Under the pieces are notes generated by a model, which saw only the letters and a program-made list of their open reading frames with translations, did not search any database and was not told the DNA's origin. From positions 1 to 62,288 of the forward strand of contig JAGCNO010000175.1 of assembly GCA_017645905.1 (NCBI GenBank): 62,288 bases of DNA, given 5' to 3'. Position numbers and translations under genes: made by a program. Every line of letters begins with the position of its first letter. Position 1 is the stretch's first letter. Below are positions 9,149-18,829 of the stretch, in pieces. This DNA is from Prevotella sp. (GTDB lineage Bacteria > Bacteroidota > Bacteroidia > Bacteroidales > Bacteroidaceae).

Positions 9149-9350
9149 ATAAAATAAAATAGACCACAGCATAGATGAAGTGGTAATCTGTAATGATTTA
9201 TGTTTTTTTCAGCTTTGGCAGAGGATAAGATGGCTCAAAGTATGAGTGTGGACATATACAAGATTTGTTTCCACGGTGACTGATTCGAGTTTATTTCAGG
9301 CCGATGTGCTAAAAACTTTAAAAACGTTTTCTGTTTTTAATAATATTTCG

Positions 9351-9358
9351 TAAATTTG
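9351..9358 (+). promoter_or_regulatory. -7 box for ilvD
   Basis: TAAATTTG about 65 nt upstream of the ilvD start; the -33 region is only T-rich (TTTT/TTTC near 9327-9331). A short run of heptamer-like repeats (AAGTGAG, AAGTGAT, AAATGAT) lies between it and the gene. Confidence 0.55.
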
Positions 9359-9422
9359 CAGCCCGAAAGGAAGAGGGAAGGGATAAGTGAGAAGTGATAA
9401 ATGATATATTATAGTACGAATT

Positions 9423-11234
9423 ATGAAACATCAACTGAGAAGCAGCGTCTGCACAGAGGGTAGGCGTATGGCTGGAGCCCGTGCCCTTTGGGTGGCCACA
9501 GGAATGAAACAGGAGCAGTTTGGCAAGCCTATTATTGCCATCGTAAACTCTTTTACTCAGTTCGTGCCGGGCCATACCCATCTGCATGAGATTGGTCAGG
9601 TGGTACGTGAGGAGATTGAGAAGCTGGGCTGCTATGCCGCTGAGTTCAACACCATTGCCATCGACGACGGCATTGCAATGGGCCACGACGGTATGCTCTA
9701 CTCCCTGCCCAGCCGTGACATCATCGCCGACTCTGTGGAGTATATGGTCAACGCCCATAAGGCCGACGCTATGGTGTGCATCTCAAACTGCGACAAGGTG
9801 ACGCCCGGTATGCTTATGGCCGCCATGCGACTGAACATCCCCGCCGTATTCGTCAGCGGAGGACCTATGGAGGCAGGACGCTGGCGTGGCGAGAATGCCG
9901 ACCTCATTACCGCTATGGTGAAGGGTGCCGACCCCTCGGTTACTGACGAGGAGATGCGCGAGATAGAGCAATGTGCCTGTCCCGGCTGTGGCTCCTGCTC
10001 CGGCATGTTCACGGCCAACAGCATGAACTCGCTTACCGAGGCCATCGGTCTAAGCCTGCCCGGCAACGGCACCATCGTGGCCACACATGCCAATCGTGTC
10101 AAGCTGTTCAAGGATGCTGCCCACCTCATCGTGAAGAATGCCCTGGCCTACTATGAGGACGGCGATTCCTCAGTCTTGCCCCGCAGCATTGCCACCCGCC
10201 AGGCCTTCCTGAACGCTATGACGCTCGACATCGCTATGGGGGGCTCTACCAATACCGTGCTCCACCTGTTGGCCGTGGCCCAGGAGGCGGGCGTGGACTT
10301 CACCATGAAGGACATCGACGAACTGTCGCGGCGTGTGCCTTGCCTCTGCAAGCTGGCTCCAAACACTCAGAAGTACAGCGTCCAGGAGTGTAACCGTGCC
10401 GGAGGCATACTGGGCATTCTGCGCGAACTGGACAAGGGCGGGCTCATCGATGGTTTGGCTATCCGTGTGGACGGCTATACGCTCGGCGAGGCATTGGTCA
10501 CCTACGACCCTGCCCCCATAGCTCAGTCGCCCAAGACCCCCCACCCCGCTCATATCTACTTCAGCGCTCCTGCCGGACGTTTCTCTACGAAGATGGGCAG
10601 TCAGGACACGCTTTATGACTCACTCGACCTTGACCGTGCCAACGGCTGCATACGCGATATTGAGCATGCCTACACGAAGGATGGCGGTCTGGCCGTGCTC
10701 TTCGGCAACATCGCCCAGGACGGCTGCGTGGTGAAGACGGCCGGCGTAGACGAGAGTCTGTGGCACTTCGAGGGTCCCGCCGTCTGCTTCGACTCCCAGG
10801 AGGATGCCTGCGAGGGTATTCTTGGCGGAAAGGTGAAGAGCGGCGACTGTGTGGTTATCACCCATGAGGGTCCGAAGGGAGGACCGGGCATGCAGGAGAT
10901 GCTCTACCCCACCTCTTATATTAAGAGTATGCATCTGGGCCGAGAGTGTGCCCTCATCACCGACGGCCGATTCTCTGGCGGCACAAGCGGCCTCTCTATC
11001 GGACATATCTCGCCCGAGGCTGCCAGCGGAGGAAAAATCGGCAAGCTTGTGGACGGCGACATTGTCGTTATCGACATCCCCTCTCGCAGCATCAACGTGA
11101 AGCTCTCCGACGAGGAACTGGCAGCCCGTCCGCAGCAGCCCTTACGCCGTAACCGTGTGGTTAGCAAGGCCCTCCGTGCCTATGCCCAGAGCGTGGCAAG
11201 TGCCGATAAGGGAGGAGTGAGGATTATTGACTGA
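9423..11234 (+). CDS. ilvD: Dihydroxy-acid dehydratase
   Basis: 603 residues, the normal length. IlvD dehydrates 2,3-dihydroxy-3-methylvalerate and 2,3-dihydroxyisovalerate in isoleucine and valine synthesis, using an iron-sulfur cluster. The cluster ligand motifs are present: NCDKVTPG with Cys123, and [17 protein letters not shown] with Cys192. The late motifs [12 protein letters not shown] and [15 protein letters not shown] are also intact. In many Bacteroidales ilvD heads an ilvD-ilvB-ilvN-ilvC operon. Here the next gene is an unrelated secreted protein, so ilvD stands alone in this window. A GC-rich paired repeat follows the stop. Confidence 0.98.
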   Translation: MKHQLRSSVCTEGRRMAGARALWVATGMKQEQFGKPIIAIVNSFTQFVPGHTHLHEIGQVVREEIEKLGCYAAEFNTIAIDDGIAMGHDGMLYSLPSRDIIADSVEYMVNAHKADAMVCISNCDKVTPGMLMAAMRLNIPAVFVSGGPMEAGRWRGENADLITAMVKGADPSVTDEEMREIEQCACPGCGSCSGMFTANSMNSLTEAIGLSLPGNGTIVATHANRVKLFKDAAHLIVKNALAYYEDGDSSVLPRSIATRQAFLNAMTLDIAMGGSTNTVLHLLAVAQEAGVDFTMKDIDELSRRVPCLCKLAPNTQKYSVQECNRAGGILGILRELDKGGLIDGLAIRVDGYTLGEALVTYDPAPIAQSPKTPHPAHIYFSAPAGRFSTKMGSQDTLYDSLDLDRANGCIRDIEHAYTKDGGLAVLFGNIAQDGCVVKTAGVDESLWHFEGPAVCFDSQEDACEGILGGKVKSGDCVVITHEGPKGGPGMQEMLYPTSYIKSMHLGRECALITDGRFSGGTSGLSIGHISPEAASGGKIGKLVDGDIVVIDIPSRSINVKLSDEELAARPQQPLRRNRVVSKALRAYAQSVASADKGGVRIID

Positions 11235-11280
11235 GTTCGCCTTAAAGGACAACTAATGATAGAGACCGCTATAATACAAC

Positions 11281-11402
11281 GCGCAGCCACTCCCCTCCCC
11301 TCAGGGGAGGGGTTAGGGGTGGGGTCAGTATCTTTTTCGCTGACAGGACATTACAGACCCCACCCCTGCCCCTCCCCTTGGAGGGGAGGGGAGTGGCTGC
11401 GC
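11281..11402. repeat. Paired GC-rich REP-like element (REPIN/MITE-like), best copy
   Basis: Two inverted arms of 46-47 bp (11281-11326 and 11356-11402) that match except for one indel and two changes, around a 29-bp centre. Both begin at the outside with GCGCAGCCACTCCCC. Each arm is itself a small palindrome (CCCCTCCCC...GGGGAGGGG). It fills most of the ilvD-downstream gap (11235-11494), which otherwise shows nothing. Confidence 0.85.
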
Positions 11403-11494
11403 ACAGTTAAAAGTAGCTTTGTACATATTAGTTGGGCTCAATCATTAAGAGTTAAACGTATATAATGTATTGTTTAATTTAATAACACAAAAAT

Positions 11495-14257
11495 ATGAAA
11501 AAATTACTACTTGTCTTTGCAGGCCTTATGAGTCTGCTATTGAGCACAGAGGCAGCCGTGGTGACGTTCTCGTCGACCAACAAGCCTGCCACCTGGGCAA
11601 AGCTGAAGGCTTCCGTGGGTGCCCAGTCCATCGAGTCGGGAGCGAGTGTGGATGATGGTGCCGTTGTGGTGTTCACCGCCGACGAGGGCATCGGTTTCCA
11701 TGTAGACTGGTACGTGAACGATGTACTTGACGAAACGGCACAGGAGAGCGAGCTGTCGCTCACCATAACGGCCGACACCAAGGTGGAGGCTCGCTATGTG
11801 GAGCACTTCAAGTACATCTTCAAGGGCACGCCCTTCGTGAAGTATGCCAACGCCAAGGGTGAAATCTATGTAGGCTGTAACGCCTATTTCCATCGTGGCG
11901 ACAAGGCCCGTGCCTTCGGCTACAGCATGCTGTCGTTCCAGCGTGGTGATACCAACATGGCCGAGCTTCCCGATAATGTGCCCTACGACACATTATATAT
12001 AAAGAAGGACACGCTGAAGGCCGATGTCACGATGACGCCCAACTGGACCCTGAGCGAGTCGGACCTGGGCGATGTCACCGCTACCGTCACTTGGGACTTC
12101 ACACATCCTGACAGCATCGGACTCTTCCGCAACTACCAGGGTTGCTGCGACTATCCCAGCCCCACGTTCATGGAGTCGGTCTACACCGATGTGAACATGA
12201 GCATCGACGCCACCAGCGGCTGGATAGACAACGAGCATCGTCTGAAAGTGCGTGACACTCAGGTGGGTGCCGGTACCCGTCTGAAGATTCCTGCCCGCTA
12301 TGGCACCCTCTACAAGATGGTGACACGCGGCGAGCTTTCGGCCACCACTATTGCCGACAGCACCACTTATAAGAAGACTATCGATGCCGAGGGCAACCAT
12401 GTGGCTACCCTACTCTACTACGGTTCGGACTACGACTCCATCTACATCGACGTCAAGGAAGATATTGAACTGCTGAAGGTTATGGCATCCTATCCCGGTG
12501 GCGACAACGTGCTGAGCTGGGAACCCGAGATGAAGACCACCAAGAATGAAATCGTCACTACGGCGAAGACTGGCGAGGCAGGCTGTCTGCTCTTCAATAT
12601 GTCCGACATCATGATTAACGACCTGAAGGTGGAGGCCGGAGAACCCCTCGACAGCCTCTCGGCAAAGATTGAGGTGCCCGATGCCTTCGACGAGAACAAG
12701 TATCTCTCCGTCACCTTCCAGACGGGCGAGGGATTCTCGTTCAGCATGAAACAGATCTTCCTGCAGATGCGCCTTGTGGGAGCCGATAAGTCGGCCGATG
12801 TGCGTATGAGACTTACCGACGAGGTGGGCAACAAACTCGATACCATCTACCACTATCACCAGGCCGACAGCATTCTGCTCGACACGCTCTGCAACCTGGG
12901 CAAGCCCAACGACATCGCCTTCATCGGCAAGATGAACCTCAAGGTCTGGGTCTATGGCCAGGCCGAGAGCTACCGCCTCTGCATGCCCTTCACCTGTGCT
13001 GGTGAGATTTGCGAGATTATCCGCTTCCCCGAGGGCTACAACTTCATCCCCTACAAGGCCAAGAGCGAGATTGACAAGGACGGTACTGCCCTGCTCACCA
13101 TCGACTGCTTCGAGCTGGTGGGCGTCGACGAGGCGGAGCAACACGTCATCCTCAACGCCATCGAGGAGGTGCCGATGGGCGACTTCCTCATCATCCATTC
13201 CGACCAGGCAGGAGCCACTCACCACATTCCGCTGACCCGTGCCGACGATGCCTATGTGCGTGGCAACAACAAGCTGTGGATGTCTGACGGTACGGTTCGT
13301 GGCGGACGTGACATCTACTGCTTCAGCAAGGAGAACATCGACGGCGAGCGTTACATTTTTAAGAACACCCCGACCGACTATATCCTCCCGAAGGGTGAAA
13401 TCTACATGAAGTATCACAGCGCCAGCCGTACCGACATCTTCTATCTCGACAAGGACGATATGCCGGCGATAATTGAAAATCTGACGCTTAGCGCTACGGA
13501 GGACAACACCCAGACCATCAACCAGTATAAGGCCCGCACCATCAGCCAGGTAACCCTTAAGGGTACTGTCTTCACCAAGAACCATGCCTGGAACACGCTC
13601 TGCCTGCCCTTCGACATCATAGCTGAGAACATTGAGAAGTCGCCCCTGAACGGAGCCGAGATATGGGAGCTGGACATCGCCCACTCATCTGACTACATCG
13701 AGCCTACAGGCTACAATCCTGAAACGGGCATACTCTACCTGAACTTCAAGCCTGCCCGCAGCATTGAGGCCGGCAAGCCCTATATCTTTGAATGGCGCAC
13801 CACCCAGTACAGCGAGATTGTAGACCCCGTCTTCGAGAATGTGACCATCAAAACTTCAGAGCCCGACGAGATGTGCGTCACCAGTGGCGACGGCAGAGTG
13901 CAGTTTGCCGGCATTTACGACCCCACCCTACTCCTCGCCGAAAGCTTCGGCAATCTCTACATGGGAGCTGATGACAACCTCGAGGTGCCCGTGGAGAATA
14001 AAGACCTCAACGCCTTCCTGTCTTACTTCCGCGTTGATGTAGGCAACGGCCTTGGAATGCCTGGTGATGACGTCATCACAGATGCTAAGATGAACATCGG
14101 TGGTGGCATCACCACTTCTATCTTCGATATTCAATCTACCATCACCAACCTTCTGTCAGAAACAGGATGGTACACCCTTGACGGACGAAAGCTCAACAGC
14201 CGTCCCACGGCAAAGGGCATCTACATCAATAACGGACGGAAAATGATTATCAAATAA
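11495..14257 (+). CDS. Large secreted protein with Prevotella-type C-terminal tail
   Basis: 920 residues. Signal peptide MKKLLLVFAGLMSLLLSTEA. The mature protein is beta-rich and acidic; an early segment looks like an Ig-like or InlB-type repeat (FTADEGIGFHVDWYVNDV ... LTITADTKVEARY). I do not recognise the central domains. The end, 'YTLDGRKL' followed by 'PTAKGIYINNGRKMIIK', is the short C-terminal module common on secreted Prevotella proteins and probably used for sorting or surface attachment. No carbohydrate-active catalytic motif was found. Likely monocistronic, ending at the terminator at 14340-14378. Confidence 0.85.
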   Translation: MKKLLLVFAGLMSLLLSTEAAVVTFSSTNKPATWAKLKASVGAQSIESGASVDDGAVVVFTADEGIGFHVDWYVNDVLDETAQESELSLTITADTKVEARYVEHFKYIFKGTPFVKYANAKGEIYVGCNAYFHRGDKARAFGYSMLSFQRGDTNMAELPDNVPYDTLYIKKDTLKADVTMTPNWTLSESDLGDVTATVTWDFTHPDSIGLFRNYQGCCDYPSPTFMESVYTDVNMSIDATSGWIDNEHRLKVRDTQVGAGTRLKIPARYGTLYKMVTRGELSATTIADSTTYKKTIDAEGNHVATLLYYGSDYDSIYIDVKEDIELLKVMASYPGGDNVLSWEPEMKTTKNEIVTTAKTGEAGCLLFNMSDIMINDLKVEAGEPLDSLSAKIEVPDAFDENKYLSVTFQTGEGFSFSMKQIFLQMRLVGADKSADVRMRLTDEVGNKLDTIYHYHQADSILLDTLCNLGKPNDIAFIGKMNLKVWVYGQAESYRLCMPFTCAGEICEIIRFPEGYNFIPYKAKSEIDKDGTALLTIDCFELVGVDEAEQHVILNAIEEVPMGDFLIIHSDQAGATHHIPLTRADDAYVRGNNKLWMSDGTVRGGRDIYCFSKENIDGERYIFKNTPTDYILPKGEIYMKYHSASRTDIFYLDKDDMPAIIENLTLSATEDNTQTINQYKARTISQVTLKGTVFTKNHAWNTLCLPFDIIAENIEKSPLNGAEIWELDIAHSSDYIEPTGYNPETGILYLNFKPARSIEAGKPYIFEWRTTQYSEIVDPVFENVTIKTSEPDEMCVTSGDGRVQFAGIYDPTLLLAESFGNLYMGADDNLEVPVENKDLNAFLSYFRVDVGNGLGMPGDDVITDAKMNIGGGITTSIFDIQSTITNLLSETGWYTLDGRKLNSRPTAKGIYINNGRKMIIK

Positions 14258-14270
14258 ATCCTTCCAGGAG

Positions 14271-14358
14271 AAAGGATAGTCTCTTCTACCAGAAAAGATA
14301 GTCTTTTCCCATAGAAAAGGTAGTCTTTTCTCATAGAAAAAGCCGTTTTGTCTACGCA
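14271..14358 (-). repeat. 22-bp-period tandem array (4 units)
   Basis: Four 22-bp units starting 14 nt after the stop of the secreted-protein gene. Relative to the other arrays it reads on the opposite strand. Three units carry the variant core GATAGTC or GGTAGTC, the last carries AAGCCGTT. The last unit merges with the terminator hairpin. Confidence 0.85.
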
Positions 14359-14378
14359 GGCAAAACGGCTTCTTTTTT
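14340..14378. terminator. Intrinsic terminator
   Basis: 11-bp perfect stem (AAGCCGTTTTG and complement), 10-nt loop, then CTTTTTT. On the minus strand the stem is also followed by TTTTTC, so it can end both this gene and the convergent beta-helix gene. Confidence 0.85.
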
Positions 14379-14420
14379 ATAGAGAATCACTCAAAGTCTG
14401 AGTTCCTGTCGATGAGTCAT

Positions 14421-17405
14421 TTATTGTGCCGTGAAAGAGCTGACGACGGTTGTCGTTCCCTGAGCCGTTGAGCCGAGGAAGACGCCGTGGAACGACTCGG
14501 TGGCGTCGGTAGGCTCCTCGTCACTGCTCTTGATGGTGTACTTGCTGCCCTTCACCATGCCCTTGGCGGTGATGATGGAGTGGCTGTTTGAGAAGGATGC
14601 GTCAAACTTGTAGGTCATCAGGTTGTTGCCGTCTGCGTCGGCCAGGGTGTAGTAGCTCGTGGCATTATAGCTGCTGGGCGAGCTGAGGATGGCATATCCC
14701 TGGGCGGCCCCGCTGATGGTCGACGATGACGAACCTCCCCATCCGCCGCCACCGCCTTGCTGTGCGCCGCCGCTGATGGCATAGCCGTTGCCCGAAATCT
14801 TGACGTAGGAGTCGTTGTCGCAGTCCAGTCCCTCCTCGGGAGCGCCACGTGAGGTGTAGGCCATGACAAAGCCGTTTCCGATGTCGACGGCTCCTGAGCG
14901 TCCGTAGTTGCTGTCGACGGCGTCGTTGCCGTAGCCGTAGCAGATGGTGATGCCGCCGTCGAACTTGATGCCTCCTGCTGAGTTGATGCAGTCATCGTAG
15001 CACTTGAAGTAGTGGTGTCCGCCCTTGATGAGGATGCTCTCTGCCGTTGAGGTCTTCGACTCCAGTCCCTCTGCTCCGTCGGTGGAGGTAGAGACTTCGG
15101 TAGTGCCGCCATAGAGTGTGATGGTGCCCTGCACCTTGATGCCCTTTGCCGAGCCGCCGCCGCTGGTCTGTCCCCAGCCGCCACCGGGACCTCCCATGCC
15201 ACCTCCTGACGAGGAGGTGAGCTTGGTACCTGTCGTTGTTACCTTCAGCGTGGGGCCTTCGCCATCGCTGGTACCCTCGGTGAAGGTGCCGTTGCACTTG
15301 ATGCCCTTGCCGCCTGTGCCACTCATGGTGATGGTGATGTCGCCGGCGTTGAGCTTGATGTCGCCGTCGGCCTTCAGACCCTTGGCCGTGTAGTCGTCAT
15401 TGGTTCCTGTCACTCCTGCTCCGCTGTTAGTGATGTTCAGCGTGCCGCCATTGGTGGTGATGTTGTTGGCCGAGATGCCACGACCTGCCTGGCCGGAGGA
15501 CTTGATGGTGAGCGTGCCGCCGTTCTGCTCGAAGTCTTCGGTCTTGATGCCTATGCTGTAAGAGGCGTCGCTGTTGATGACCTGCATGCCACCACTGGGG
15601 GTGAGGGTGATGTCGCCGCCGTTGATGGTGGCCGTGGCCTTCGACTTGATGCTTTTGCTCATGGAGCCGCTGTTCTTGATGGTGATGGTTCCGGCGTTGA
15701 TGGTCAGGTTGCCGTCGGCCTTCAGGCCTGCAGCGTTGTAGCCCGTGCCCTCTTCCTCAGCGGCGTCGCTTGTGCCACTATAGGTGGAGGTGACGTTGGT
15801 CAGTTTGTAGGTGCGGGTGGTGCCGCTCGTGGTATAGCTGTTGGTAATCTGATAGTAGACATCGCTGCCCGACGTAGGACCGGCGAAGTTCTCCGAGAGG
15901 ATGGTGTAGGTGGTGTTGCGCGAGGTGTAGTTGTCGGCCTTGAAGTAGTAGCTGCCGTCGTCCTCAGCTTTGAAGTCGTAGTAGTAGAACGTGGCGTTCG
16001 ACTTGGTGACGGTCTGGGTGAGCTGCTGGACGAGGGTGCCGTCGCTCTTGTAGAGGTATACCGTCCGCCAGGCGTTGCCACCTCCGGGGCCGCCTCCCTG
16101 TCCGCCGGTGGGAAGGGTGACGTAGACCTTATAGGACTTCACTTCCTCTGCCTCCTCTGAGCTCTGCGTGATTTCGGCAACTCCGCCCTTACCATTGACG
16201 GTAATGTCTACGGTCGGAATCTGTAGCAGAGAGTCTGCCTCCTCGGTACCGATGGTCAAAGTACCGTCGGCACTCATGCCCTTGCCGCCGTCGGCCGTAT
16301 TATTAATAGTAATAGTACCGCTTGTGATGTCGATATTACCGCCGGCCTTGATGCTGGTAGGATAGCTGAGGTCTGATTCTTCCACGACGAGGCTTCCCGT
16401 CTGTGTGACGTCGAGCGTGCCTCCGCTGACGTACACGTCGCCTACGGCCTTCATGCCCTTGCCGCCGTCAGAGCTGAGGGTGATGTTGAGTGTTCCACCC
16501 TCGATGTAGATGTTGCCGCTGTCCTCGTCCTCGTGGTCTTCGGTGATGCCGGTACGCTCCTCGCCGTCGAGGTCTACCTGTATGCCGTCGTCGCCCACGC
16601 CGCTGATGTTGAGCGTGCCGCTCTCCATGAGGAAGAACTCATTGGCTGACAGTCCGTCCTTCACGGCAGAGAGGACGTTCACCGTACAGTTCTTCATCGA
16701 CATGTAGTCGCCGCTCTTGATAGCGTGAGCCGTGTTTCCCGTGACGTTGAGCGTGCCCTGTCCTTTCAGCTCCAGGTGACCCTTACAGTAGATGGCAGCC
16801 TTCTGCTCGCCGTCCTTCCCGTCGGCAAAGGTGTTCACCGTTCCTTTCTTGGCACTCAGGGCTATGCGCTTGCCGTTGGTGATGTTGATGGCTGCTCCCT
16901 TGGAGTTGGTCAGGGTCAAGCCTCGTAGCTCGACGGTAGCCTTGTAGTTGCCCGACATGGCGAACTCGCCGTCCTGGCTCTCACCACTGAGAACGTAGGT
17001 AATTTCGAAAGGAAGCTCAGCATCCTGGGCAATGGTGACATGGCCGCTGTCGTTGATGACCGTGACATACTCCTCCACATTCTTCGCCACGATGACCTCG
17101 GCTACGCTGCCCATATAATTAATGGTAATGGTGGAGTCGCCCTCCACGACGTCACTCCCCTGTCCACCGGCCATGATGGAGATAATCATGGAGATGTCGG
17201 CCACGTCAATACCGCCGTCGCCATTGACGTCGGCATTATCGTAGGGTTCGTCTCCGGCCATCGTAGTAATGACTGCAGAGATGTCGGCCACATCGACAGC
17301 ACCGTCATTGTTGACATCGCCGATAATCACCTCTGACTGTGCAAACACTTGAAGGGCCACGACTGCTATCAGGCCCAAAATACATTTCTTTAATACCTTA
17401 TTCAT
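14421..17405 (-). CDS. Secreted Cthe_2159-type beta-helix protein with N-terminal dockerin-like repeats
   Basis: About 994 residues from the ATG at 17405 (ATG at 17408 also possible), placed just after a full promoter; longer frames run through that promoter. Signal peptide ends near ALQVFAQS. Next come two dockerin-like calcium loops (DVNNDGAVDVADIS and DVNGDGGIDVADIS), then a long right-handed beta-helix with the Cthe_2159 (DUF4353) pattern: GTLNISGVGDDGIQ, GGKGMKA, TINGGDITLTPSGG, VDSNYGRSGAV and EGLDCDNDSYVKI. Cthe_2159 binds acidic plant polysaccharide such as polygalacturonate. Gly/Ser-rich linkers (GGGMGGPGGGWGQ) occur. An N-terminal dockerin is unusual, since dockerins are mostly C-terminal. 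Confidence 0.88.
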   Translation of the reverse strand: MNKVLKKCILGLIAVVALQVFAQSEVIIGDVNNDGAVDVADISAVITTMAGDEPYDNADVNGDGGIDVADISMIISIMAGGQGSDVVEGDSTITINYMGSVAEVIVAKNVEEYVTVINDSGHVTIAQDAELPFEITYVLSGESQDGEFAMSGNYKATVELRGLTLTNSKGAAINITNGKRIALSAKKGTVNTFADGKDGEQKAAIYCKGHLELKGQGTLNVTGNTAHAIKSGDYMSMKNCTVNVLSAVKDGLSANEFFLMESGTLNISGVGDDGIQVDLDGEERTGITEDHEDEDSGNIYIEGGTLNITLSSDGGKGMKAVGDVYVSGGTLDVTQTGSLVVEESDLSYPTSIKAGGNIDITSGTITINNTADGGKGMSADGTLTIGTEEADSLLQIPTVDITVNGKGGVAEITQSSEEAEEVKSYKVYVTLPTGGQGGGPGGGNAWRTVYLYKSDGTLVQQLTQTVTKSNATFYYYDFKAEDDGSYYFKADNYTSRNTTYTILSENFAGPTSGSDVYYQITNSYTTSGTTRTYKLTNVTSTYSGTSDAAEEEGTGYNAAGLKADGNLTINAGTITIKNSGSMSKSIKSKATATINGGDITLTPSGGMQVINSDASYSIGIKTEDFEQNGGTLTIKSSGQAGRGISANNITTNGGTLNITNSGAGVTGTNDDYTAKGLKADGDIKLNAGDITITMSGTGGKGIKCNGTFTEGTSDGEGPTLKVTTTGTKLTSSSGGGMGGPGGGWGQTSGGGSAKGIKVQGTITLYGGTTEVSTSTDGAEGLESKTSTAESILIKGGHHYFKCYDDCINSAGGIKFDGGITICYGYGNDAVDSNYGRSGAVDIGNGFVMAYTSRGAPEEGLDCDNDSYVKISGNGYAISGGAQQGGGGGWGGSSSSTISGAAQGYAILSSPSSYNATSYYTLADADGNNLMTYKFDASFSNSHSIITAKGMVKGSKYTIKSSDEEPTDATESFHGVFLGSTAQGTTTVVSSFTAQ

Positions 17406-17435
17406 CATATTATCAGAGTTATTGCATTTTCGCTG

Positions 17436-17467
17436 CAAAATTACACAAAAAGGTACAAACGTGCAAA
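17436..17467 (-). promoter_or_regulatory. Promoter of the Cthe_2159-like gene
   Basis: Minus strand TTTG (17467-17464), 20 nt, TAATTTTG (17443-17436), then about 30 nt to the start codon. It fixes the start choice. Confidence 0.8.
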
Positions 17468-17504
17468 AACCTTTCAGCAAACCTGCCGTTTTTTTAAGCA
17501 AACA

Positions 17505-17536
17505 TTTGGTGAGAAAGAAAAAAAGCCTTACCTTTG
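17505..17536 (+). promoter_or_regulatory. Promoter of the porin gene
   Basis: TTTG (17505-17508), 20 nt, TACCTTTG (17529-17536). It is divergent from the beta-helix promoter, with about 40 bp between the two. Confidence 0.82.
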
Positions 17537-17594
17537 CACGCCAAAAAGGGATAAAAGTTTACAAAATGTTATAAAACTAAACGTCATTAACTAC

Positions 17595-18671
17595 ATGAGA
17601 AAAACGTTACACAATGGCCTTTGGGCCTTTCTCTTTAGTGTCATTGCCATTCTTCCCGCCAGCAGTCAGACGAAGGATAGTCCCGACTGGCTGAAAGACC
17701 TGGCCAGCCGCATCACCATCAACGGCTACATGCAGGGCGGTTACGAGTACAACGACAAAGGTGGACAAACCACCAGTACCTTCAACTTCAAGCGAGCCAT
17801 TTTCTGGGGTAAGGCCCGTATCACAGACCGCTGGTCGTTCCTTTTCATGAACAACTTCGCCAATTCAAAGGGAGTACTGGAGTACTATACGGACTATCGT
17901 GTCACCAACGACAAGGCGCTTACCGTTCGTATCGGACAGTTCCAACATCCCTTCTCCCTCGAGAGTCCCCTGTCGCCCACCATGCTCGAGCTTGTAGATG
18001 TTACGTCGCAGGCCGTCACCTATCTGGCCAACGGCAACGAGCCCCTGCTGGGGCCCAACTACGGTCGTGACGAGGGTATCATGCTGTTGGGCGATTTGTT
18101 TAATAACCACATGCACTACGAGCTGGCCGTCATGAACGGTCAGGGTATCAACCAGGGTGACGGCAATACTGACAAGGACGTCATTCTGAAATTAGAATAT
18201 CGTCCTACCAAGGAGCTGCGCATCGTAGCTACAGGACAGAAAGGCCGCGGCCATGCCATAAACACGTGTGCCTGGAACGATATTCAGGTTGGCGACAACT
18301 ACCGTCGTGACCGTGTCAGCTTTGGCGGCGAACTAAAAATGCCCACCCGCTTGGGAGAGAAGTCCACCAGCGGCGGCATCTGTCTGCGCAGCGAGTTCCT
18401 GGCCGGCAAGGACGGCGACGTTGGCAGCCGTGGCGCTTACATGACTGGTTCGGTGGCTGTCGGCAATGGTGTTGACCTGATTGCTTCGGCCGACTACTAC
18501 GACCGTAACACGTCAGTCAGCGGTTGGCAGCAAACCAACCTCATGGGTGGCCTGCAATATTGGTTCTACCGTAAGTGCCGCCTGCAGCTGCAATATACGC
18601 ACAGCTTCTGCGGACATCTGCTTGGCGACGACTACAACCGCCTTCAGGCACAGGTGCAGGTAGCGTTTTAA
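17595..18671 (+). CDS. OprO/OprP-type outer-membrane porin
   Basis: 358 residues with a signal peptide (cleavage after ILPASSQ). Alternating hydrophobic strands run through the whole length, from 'RITINGYMQGGYEYND' to the terminal beta-strand 'RLQAQVQVAF', ending in Phe as expected for a BAM substrate. The segment 'TVRIGQFQHPFSLE' and 'NYGRDEGIMLLGDL' match the phosphate-selective porin O/P family. The solute is unknown; in Bacteroidetes these proteins are often general or phosphate-related porins. The sodium symporter gene follows, so they may act on a shared solute. Confidence 0.88.
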   Translation: MRKTLHNGLWAFLFSVIAILPASSQTKDSPDWLKDLASRITINGYMQGGYEYNDKGGQTTSTFNFKRAIFWGKARITDRWSFLFMNNFANSKGVLEYYTDYRVTNDKALTVRIGQFQHPFSLESPLSPTMLELVDVTSQAVTYLANGNEPLLGPNYGRDEGIMLLGDLFNNHMHYELAVMNGQGINQGDGNTDKDVILKLEYRPTKELRIVATGQKGRGHAINTCAWNDIQVGDNYRRDRVSFGGELKMPTRLGEKSTSGGICLRSEFLAGKDGDVGSRGAYMTGSVAVGNGVDLIASADYYDRNTSVSGWQQTNLMGGLQYWFYRKCRLQLQYTHSFCGHLLGDDYNRLQAQVQVAF

Positions 18672-18672
18672 G

Positions 18673-18825
18673 AACCCACCCCCTACCCCTCCCGAGGGGA
18701 GGGGAGTCTGAATAGACTTATGGTGGAATAAACACAAAACTAAATTATCGTTTAACAATTAAATAATAGGAACCCCCGAATGTTACTAAGCGCCCCTCCC
18801 CTCGGGAGGGGATGGGGATAGGGTT
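18673..18825. repeat. Paired GC-rich REP-like element
   Basis: Inverted arms at 18673-18707 and 18791-18825. Both contain the block CCCCTCCCGAGGGGAGGGG and an outer AACCC. The element starts 2 nt after the porin stop and ends 4 nt before the symporter start, so it is the whole intergenic gap and must be transcribed if the two genes are co-transcribed. Confidence 0.8.
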
Positions 18826-18829
18826 TATT

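Noticed and set aside
11256-11465. 69-codon frame in the ilvD-downstream gap
   Set aside because: It is the translation of the GC-rich paired repeat (PLPSGEGLGVG-like peptide).
12410-13684. Long minus-strand frame (424 codons)
   Set aside because: Antisense to the secreted protein gene; lacks signal, motifs and promoter. Long antisense frames are common in this GC-rich coding DNA.
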